Source: Rickettsiaceae bacterium
Lineage (GTDB): Bacteria > Pseudomonadota > Alphaproteobacteria > Rickettsiales > Rickettsiaceae
Reading direction: 5' to 3'
NCBI GenBank assembly: GCA_022702085.1
Contig: JAKONF010000113.1
Coordinates: forward strand, 1-6,363
DNA length: 6,363 nucleotides
A model generated the notes under the pieces. It saw nothing but the letters and a program-made list of their open reading frames with translations. It was not told where the DNA came from and did no database searches. The translations under genes and the position numbers were made by a program. Positions 1 through 4,172 of this stretch are shown here, piece by piece; position 1 is the stretch's first letter, and every line of letters begins with the position of its first letter.

Positions 1-641
1 TTAAAATTTTGATAATTTTGAACCTTGTCAAGTTTTTTGGAAGCATCAGCAATAGCATAACTCTTGTTCATAATTTTAGCGATATTATTTTTTTCAGTTT
101 TGACCAAGCTAGCTAATTGTACTTGCCGTTCTTTTTCTGCTCTAGCGCGTTTCTTTTCATCTTGTTCTAATATTGGCTTATCTAAACCTTGTTCTTTAAT
201 TTTTTTAGTAAAATTATTGGTCATAGATATTAGAGCAGTTTCTAAAGGCTTACTATTTTCAGATACTGCGATATTTATTCCTGCTCTCAATACATTCAAA
301 TACTGCATTTCAAAGCTTTCAGTACCTAACACTGGTTGGCAATTTCTGGCATCTCTAATCAAAACTGGTGTAGCTTGCTCGCCCTTTTCATTGTTATCGT
401 ATTTTATCGTGCGAATAATGCCGCTTCTTAAATCTCTCAATTCTTCAAGTTTTACAAGAGCAATATTTAAATTACCTTTGTTCATCTCCACTGCAATTTC
501 ATCACTCAAGGAATCTATAGATTTATTTTCTTCATTTTTGGGCCCAGCTTTATTATCTACTAGATATTTTTCTCTGATTTCCGCTAAAAATATTTTATCT
601 TTTTCAAACTTTTGAGCAGTAGTTATGGTATCTTTTGACAT
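1..641 (-). CDS. Uncharacterised soluble, charged, helix-rich protein (3' end beyond window)
   Basis: The minus-strand reading frame opens with ATG at 641-639 and stays open for 213 codons to the left edge, so the C-terminus is missing. The protein begins MSKDTITTAQKFEKDK. It has no signal peptide and no membrane segment. Residues 1-80 are charged and probably helical. Residues 81-125 are more mixed and contain the only cysteine (C101). Residues 142-190 are rich in Lys, Glu, Arg and Gln and look like a long helix or coiled coil. I recognise no enzyme motif and assign no function. The start is supported by an in-frame stop directly before it (TAA at 644-642). No convincing Shine-Dalgarno is visible; a weak promoter-like TAAAAT lies at 668-663. 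Reality of the gene is supported by the long frame, by normal bacterial amino-acid use, and by the overlapping plus-strand frame (64-615), which gives an implausible Ser/Phe/Leu-rich product. It could be a lineage-specific or secreted protein, but nothing here shows that. Confidence 0.72.
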   Translation of the reverse strand, partial: MSKDTITTAQKFEKDKIFLAEIREKYLVDNKAGPKNEENKSIDSLSDEIAVEMNKGNLNIALVKLEELRDLRSGIIRTIKYDNNEKGEQATPVLIRDARNCQPVLGTESFEMQYLNVLRAGINIAVSENSKPLETALISMTNNFTKKIKEQGLDKPILEQDEKKRARAEKERQVQLASLVKTEKNNIAKIMNKSYAIADASKKLDKVQNYQNF

Positions 642-660
642 TTACATTAACTTACATTAA
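642..660 (-). repeat. Tandem 9-bp direct repeat abutting a start codon
   Basis: TTACATTAA occurs at 642-650 and again at 652-660, separated by one C, giving a period of 10 bases. Read on the minus strand each copy contains ATGTAA, a start codon followed at once by a stop. The copy nearest the gene (647-642) is in the same frame as, and directly touches, the start codon of the 1-641 gene (641-639). It could be a regulator half-site pair, a source of minimal upstream reading frames, or a chance duplication in AT-rich DNA. Confidence 0.6.
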
Positions 661-707
661 TTATTTTACTGATTCCAATTGTTCATTACAGCTAATTTAC
701 ACATGAT

Positions 708-908
708 TTACTGGAATTTTCCTTTAAAAATTATTTTTCCGCTAGTAGAATAGACATCAATTTTTTACTGATATTAGTTACCTATTTTATGTCCTTTATA
801 GGTAGATAGACAGACTGCTGTCCAATTTGTTTTTTTATCTTTTTTTCCTTCCAAATAAGTTTGTTGCACTAATATTCTAGTGTCTTTGATGTAATTTTGA
901 TTATTTTT
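708..908 (-). pseudogene. Probable short gene remnant with two in-frame stops
   Basis: One minus-strand frame reads as 44 codons of protein-like sequence (908-777), including DTRILVQQTYLEGKKDKKT and then NWTAVCLSTYKGHKIGN. It is followed by TAA (776-774), two codons, and TAA (767-765). The same frame then continues KIDVYSTSGKIIFKGKFQ and ends at TAA (710-708). The residue mix (Trp, Tyr, Gly, alternating beta-strand-like stretches) is more protein-like than chance translation of such AT-rich DNA. There is no start codon: the frame is closed by TAA at 911-909, with more stops beyond. This suggests the 3' end of a decayed gene with point mutations. I cannot name the parent family, and chance is a real alternative at this length. 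Confidence 0.3.
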
Positions 909-991
909 TTAAATAATAGAAAATTATCTAACTTAATAGAATAATCTTAGTTTATTAAGAAATTATTAAATATTACAATTATGATGCAAAT

Positions 992-1933
992 TTATAAATC
1001 GAGAGTTTCTATAATTGAAGATATAGTAGGAAGACTAAAATTAAATTTTATAATCAATTCTTTTAATAATTTAGCCTGATTTAAACCTTCCACCAAAACA
1101 CTATAATTTTGTATAAATTCTTTTTTGTTAGCAGCTCTAAAAAATTGATAACCGAATTTAGCATTACGAGATTTTAGAGATGAGCATGAGAGTATTAGAT
1201 CACCAATTACCCCAACTTCTTGCAATGACTTCGTTTTTCCACCAAAAAATTGGGCTATTTTATCTATTTCCTGTAAACCTTGAGTAATAAGAGCAGCTTT
1301 TGCATTTTCACCGATTATATTTGCTTCTATTTTTGCTTGATATATACCACTTTGGATTGCTATTACATTTTTTACAGCCCCTGCTATTTGAATAGTGATA
1401 ATATCATTACAAGGTGAAATCATAAAATTTCTAGACGATAAATTTTCAGTCAATATCTGAGCTAATTCTATGTTATCTGCAGCTATCGTAGCATATGTTT
1501 CTAGATTATCTACTACTTCTGCTGCAAAATTTGGTCCACTGACAAAAGCTGTCTGATTAGAAATTAATTCTTTCAAATATGTTGAAATCATCATTGCTGG
1601 ATTTGATATCAAACCTTTTGTTGCTATTAACAAAATAGTATCTTTATTTAATCCTTCATCTTTAAATAATCTAATAGTTTCTTTAATTGATATTGAAGGT
1701 ACAGCTACGACAACTATTTGTTGCTCTTTTAATACTGATATATCATGAGTAGCTGTAATATACTTATTGAGTATTTTATTACCTAAATGTTTACTATTCA
1801 GCCTATTATTATTAATGTCATTGATGACATTGATATCTCTTGCTAATAATATACATCTACCATTTTTTCTAGCTACTTGACAAGCAAGAGCAGTTCCCCA
1901 GCCTCCTGCGCCGTAAACCGCAATATTTTTCAT
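992..1933 (-). CDS. gpsA: NAD(P)-dependent glycerol-3-phosphate dehydrogenase
   Basis: This cytoplasmic enzyme reduces dihydroxyacetone phosphate to sn-glycerol 3-phosphate, the backbone of bacterial phospholipids. The protein has 313 residues, slightly short of the usual 320-340. The N-terminal Rossmann domain shows the dinucleotide motif GAGGWG at 8-13, VAVPS at 76-80, TKG at 105-107 and SGPNFAAEV at 132-140. The C-terminal helical domain shows AGAVKNV at 184-190, with K188 the expected catalytic lysine. It also has the family motif GENAKAALITQGLQE (208-222) and GDLILSCSSLKSRNAKFG (244-261), whose SRN is the usual substrate-binding segment. Q218 sits where many bacterial homologues have Arg. 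The ATG overlaps the mtaB stop as ATGA (1933-1930), and no Shine-Dalgarno precedes it, so translation is probably coupled to mtaB. It is the last gene of the dapF-mtaB-gpsA operon. In parasites lacking glycolysis this reaction serves lipid synthesis from host-derived triose phosphate; that role is inferred here. Confidence 0.95.
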   Translation of the reverse strand: MKNIAVYGAGGWGTALACQVARKNGRCILLARDINVINDINNNRLNSKHLGNKILNKYITATHDISVLKEQQIVVVAVPSISIKETIRLFKDEGLNKDTILLIATKGLISNPAMMISTYLKELISNQTAFVSGPNFAAEVVDNLETYATIAADNIELAQILTENLSSRNFMISPCNDIITIQIAGAVKNVIAIQSGIYQAKIEANIIGENAKAALITQGLQEIDKIAQFFGGKTKSLQEVGVIGDLILSCSSLKSRNAKFGYQFFRAANKKEFIQNYSVLVEGLNQAKLLKELIIKFNFSLPTISSIIETLDL

Positions 1934-3177
1934 ATTTCGCGTGCAATCATATGTTGACCATCAATATTGACAAGTTCAGCTGAAATTACTGATCCTGGAG
2001 AGAATGATCCTTCAATATAAACAGGAATAAAATTTTCAGTATGCCCCATATTATTTTGCTCGATCAACAATTTAACTTTACTACCCAAATTACGAGTAAA
2101 AAACTTTTGTAATTGAGCCTGCCCTTCGGCACGTAAGATCGCTCCTCGTTGTTTCCTAATAATTTTAGCAATTTGCGGCATGCGAGCAGCAGGCGTACCA
2201 TCTCTTTCTGAAAAAGGAAATACATGCAAATATTGTAGACAAGCTTCAGAAATTAACTGACGAGTATTTTCGAACATTTCCTCAGTTTCGGTTGGAAAAC
2301 CAGCGATAATATCAGCGCCAAATGAAACTTCTGGTCTACATTCACGCATTTTATGGCAAAAATCTATTATTTGCTGACGCTTATGTCTTCGCTTCATTTT
2401 TCTTAAAATTGTATCATCTCCAGCTTGAAGACTAAGGTGGAAATGCGGCATTATACGCTCAGAATTTGCCATAAGCTCAAACAAATCTTTATCTATCTCA
2501 GCTACATCAATTGAAGATAATCTTAATCTTTTTAGTTCTGGTACTAAACTTAGCACCCTACGAATCATTTGAGCAAAAGTTGGGCTACCTGGTAGATCTG
2601 GCCCATAAGCCGTGACGTCCACGCCAGTTAAAACTATTTCGTTAACTCCCTCAGTTACTAATGTTCTGATTTGCTCAACAATTACCCCGACCGGCACCGA
2701 ACGGCTATTACCTCTGCCATATGGAATGATGCAGTAGGTACAACGGTGATTACAGCCATTTTGGACCTGTAAAAAAGCTCTCGCTCTGTTCTCAAAACTG
2801 CTGACCAGATGATTTGCAGTTTCTTTAACTGACATGATATCATTAACTTTTATACGCTCATCATCAAATTTGTAATGAGTAGAAACTAACTTTTCCTCAT
2901 TACCCAATACTTTGTCAACTTCCTCCATTGAGGCGTAAGTACTAGGAGAATTTTGAGCAGCGCAACCAGTCACGATGATCTTAACATCAGGATTATTTTT
3001 TTTGGCGCTTCTAATTGCTTGGCGCGCCTGTTTTTCTGCTTCCTGAGTAACAGCGCAGGTATTGAATACTATAACATTCTGCAATCCAGCTGCATGAATA
3101 TTTTTTTTTATAATTTCACTCTCATAAATATTTAGCCGACAGCCAAAGGTTACAACTTGATTATTTTCAGCTAACAT
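1930..3177 (-). CDS. mtaB: tRNA t6A37 methylthiotransferase (radical SAM, MtaB type)
   Basis: MtaB adds a methylthio group to C2 of N6-threonylcarbamoyladenosine at position 37 of tRNAs reading ANN codons, giving ms2t6A, which steadies codon-anticodon pairing. The 415-residue length fits the family. The N-terminal UPF0004 domain (about 7-110) carries three cluster cysteines: C13 (TFGCRLN), C41 (NTCAVT) and C72 (TGCAAQ). The radical SAM domain (about 135-310) has CNHRCTYC with C142, C146 and C149, followed by IIPYGRG. Further core motifs are LTGVDVTAYG (183-192), HLSLQAGDD (247-255) and GADIIAGFPTE (287-297). A TRAM RNA-binding domain occupies about 363-413. TFGCRLN together with NTCAVT favours MtaB over MiaB or RimO. 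The start overlaps the dapF end by 11 bases and has a good Shine-Dalgarno inside dapF. dapF-mtaB adjacency is, as I recall, common in Alphaproteobacteria. The radical SAM core is noticeably richer in GC than its neighbours. Confidence 0.94.
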   Translation of the reverse strand: MLAENNQVVTFGCRLNIYESEIIKKNIHAAGLQNVIVFNTCAVTQEAEKQARQAIRSAKKNNPDVKIIVTGCAAQNSPSTYASMEEVDKVLGNEEKLVSTHYKFDDERIKVNDIMSVKETANHLVSSFENRARAFLQVQNGCNHRCTYCIIPYGRGNSRSVPVGVIVEQIRTLVTEGVNEIVLTGVDVTAYGPDLPGSPTFAQMIRRVLSLVPELKRLRLSSIDVAEIDKDLFELMANSERIMPHFHLSLQAGDDTILRKMKRRHKRQQIIDFCHKMRECRPEVSFGADIIAGFPTETEEMFENTRQLISEACLQYLHVFPFSERDGTPAARMPQIAKIIRKQRGAILRAEGQAQLQKFFTRNLGSKVKLLIEQNNMGHTENFIPVYIEGSFSPGSVISAELVNIDGQHMIAREI

Positions 3178-3988
3178 AAAATTCTCCTGAAGCTACAAAC
3201 GTCGACGGTCCTACCATGATGACATTTTGCTGCTCATCTATGCTCATTTCTAAATTTCCTAAAGAAAAAGATATTTTAGCTCTGCTTTGAGTAAATCCCA
3301 ATTTCACTGCGCTAGCAAAAGTAGCGCAAGCTCCACTACCACACGAGAGCGTGAAACCTGCTCCTCTTTCCCATACAATCAGTTTGATTTCATCATCAAT
3401 TATTTTAGCAAAATTAACATTCACCCCGTCTGGAAAGAGCTTATGCTCTTGCATTTTGGCTCCTATTATAGATCTATCCTTTGAACTCATATCATTGAAA
3501 ATTATTAAATGTGGATTACCAATGTCAGCGCAAATCATTTCTTTAGGTTCAAGTCCATAAAGCTCTGCTAAATCCCATAATTGTTCGGGTTTAGGCATCC
3601 AATCTTTTGTGAAACTTACTTCCCCCATATTAACGCTTATTAAATCATCATTTATTACTGTACAAGCTATTTCTCGCTCCTCAAAATTGATGTTGATATG
3701 TTTGGCTCCGGTATTTTTAGCAATGAGTGAAGTTAGACAGCGAGCTGCATTACCACAAATTTTGGCAGGACTTCCATCTTTATTATAAATTATCATTTTG
3801 TAATTGTCTCTTGAAACAGATGCAAGTTTGTTGTATATGATGAATTGATCACAACCAATACCTGTTTTACAGTTGGCAATTTTAACTGCTAGTGAAATTA
3901 AATCATAGTTTAAAGATATGTGATGTTGGTCTACTATCACAAAATCATTACCAAGACCATGCATTTTTGAGAAGTTTATTTTGTCCAT
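3167..3988 (-). CDS. dapF: Diaminopimelate epimerase
   Basis: DapF interconverts LL- and meso-diaminopimelate in the cytoplasm without a cofactor, supplying meso-DAP for peptidoglycan and lysine. I start it at ATG 3988, giving 273 residues, normal for the family, with the conserved N-terminus KMHGLGNDF at 8-16. Both catalytic cysteines are present: C78 in KICGNAARC (76-84) and C216 in ERGAGFTLSCGSGACA (207-222). Substrate-binding segments are visible as NKDG (69-72), GNPH (157-160) and FPDGVNVNF (185-193). The frame extends eight codons upstream to a TTG at 4012, but that codon has no Shine-Dalgarno and would lie only about five bases from the start of transcription predicted from TATACT (4029-4024), so ATG 3988 is preferred. 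It is the first gene of the operon, and its last 11 bases overlap mtaB. Retention of dapF implies the organism still makes DAP-type peptidoglycan. Confidence 0.95.
   Translation of the reverse strand: MDKINFSKMHGLGNDFVIVDQHHISLNYDLISLAVKIANCKTGIGCDQFIIYNKLASVSRDNYKMIIYNKDGSPAKICGNAARCLTSLIAKNTGAKHININFEEREIACTVINDDLISVNMGEVSFTKDWMPKPEQLWDLAELYGLEPKEMICADIGNPHLIIFNDMSSKDRSIIGAKMQEHKLFPDGVNVNFAKIIDDEIKLIVWERGAGFTLSCGSGACATFASAVKLGFTQSRAKISFSLGNLEMSIDEQQNVIMVGPSTFVASGEFYVS
3178..3189 (-). promoter_or_regulatory. Shine-Dalgarno for mtaB inside the dapF coding end
   Basis: On the minus strand CAGGAG lies six bases before the mtaB ATG (3177-3175), within the last codons of dapF. It is the clearest ribosome-binding site in the operon. 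It shows that mtaB can be initiated directly although it overlaps the upstream gene by 11 bases, and it fixes the mtaB start. Confidence 0.75.
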
Positions 3989-4023
3989 TGCGTTCTGTAT
4001 TTCTATCAACAAATTTGGCAGTC

Positions 4024-4082
4024 AGTATACACCCAAATGTGAAAAATTTACAGAAAATAAAGTGATATACAAGATTTGCCAA
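4024..4082 (-). promoter_or_regulatory. Candidate promoter(s) of the dapF-mtaB-gpsA operon
   Basis: Two sigma-70-like arrangements overlap upstream of dapF on the minus strand. The proximal one has a strong -10 TATACT (4029-4024) with a poor -35 CTGTAA (4053-4048) at 18-bp spacing, predicting a leader of about 30 bases to ATG 3988. The distal one has a good -35 TTGGCA (4082-4077), 17 bp, and a weaker -10 TATTTT (4059-4054). In DNA this AT-rich such matches are easy to find, so either or neither may be used. Confidence 0.4.
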
Positions 4083-4089
4083 TTTATAG

Positions 4090-4119
4090 TTGTTTTTATT
4101 AATTTCATTAAACTATAGA
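4090..4119 (+). promoter_or_regulatory. Candidate promoter of the symporter-kinase gene
   Basis: TTGTTT (4090-4095) and TATAGA (4114-4119), 18 bp apart, form a plausible sigma-70-like promoter on the plus strand. Transcription would start near 4126, leaving a leader of about 45-50 bases. It lies back to back with the dapF promoter candidates in the 184-base divergent gap, so the two units could share control. I see no convincing operator palindrome. AT-rich background makes this weak evidence. Confidence 0.33.
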
Positions 4120-4162
4120 TTTAATGCATAATATTAGTTATATTTATTTAATCAGTTAGTTT

Positions 4163-4168
4163 GAAGGA
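4163..4168 (+). promoter_or_regulatory. Ribosome-binding site of the symporter-kinase gene
   Basis: GAAGGA lies 4 bases before ATG 4173 and 7 bases before a second in-frame ATG at 4176. The spacing favours the second ATG slightly; the two choices differ by only one methionine. Confidence 0.65.
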
Positions 4169-4172
4169 TAAA

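Larger units (their letters stand above)
642..991. other. 350-base intergenic region without an intact gene
   Basis: This very AT-rich stretch lies between the gpsA stop and the start of the 1-641 gene, both on the minus strand. It holds a small coding remnant (708-908) and a tandem repeat (642-660), listed separately. At 900-917 there is an all-A/T inverted repeat: a 7-bp stem (ATTATTT/AAATAAT) around TTTT. It has no GC base pairs and no T-tract on the minus strand after it, so I do not call it a terminator. No other obvious end signal for the dapF-mtaB-gpsA transcript is visible. I saw no tRNA-like or structured RNA element. Confidence 0.6.

Noticed and set aside
64..615. Plus-strand 183-codon open frame
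   Set aside because: It lies wholly opposite the 1-641 minus-strand gene; its product is Ser/Phe/Leu-rich with no motif, as expected for an antisense shadow of a Lys/Glu-rich protein.
900..917. Inverted repeat ATTATTT-TTTT-AAATAAT as gpsA terminator
   Set aside because: The stem is entirely A/T and no T-tract follows on the minus strand; such palindromes are expected by chance in this composition.
912..958. Possible hairpin around AACT...AGTT downstream of gpsA
   Set aside because: Only four contiguous base pairs with a long loop; too weak to support.
2953..3135. Plus-strand 60-codon open frame
   Set aside because: Lies antisense to the N-terminal part of mtaB, whose cluster cysteines and motifs prove the minus strand is coding.
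3287..3560. Two overlapping plus-strand frames (3287-3484 and 3351-3560)
   Set aside because: Both lie antisense to dapF across its catalytic region and have no recognisable product.
3989..4012. Upstream TTG start for dapF adding eight residues
   Set aside because: No Shine-Dalgarno, a rare start codon, and position almost at the predicted transcription start; the family N-terminus fits ATG 3988.
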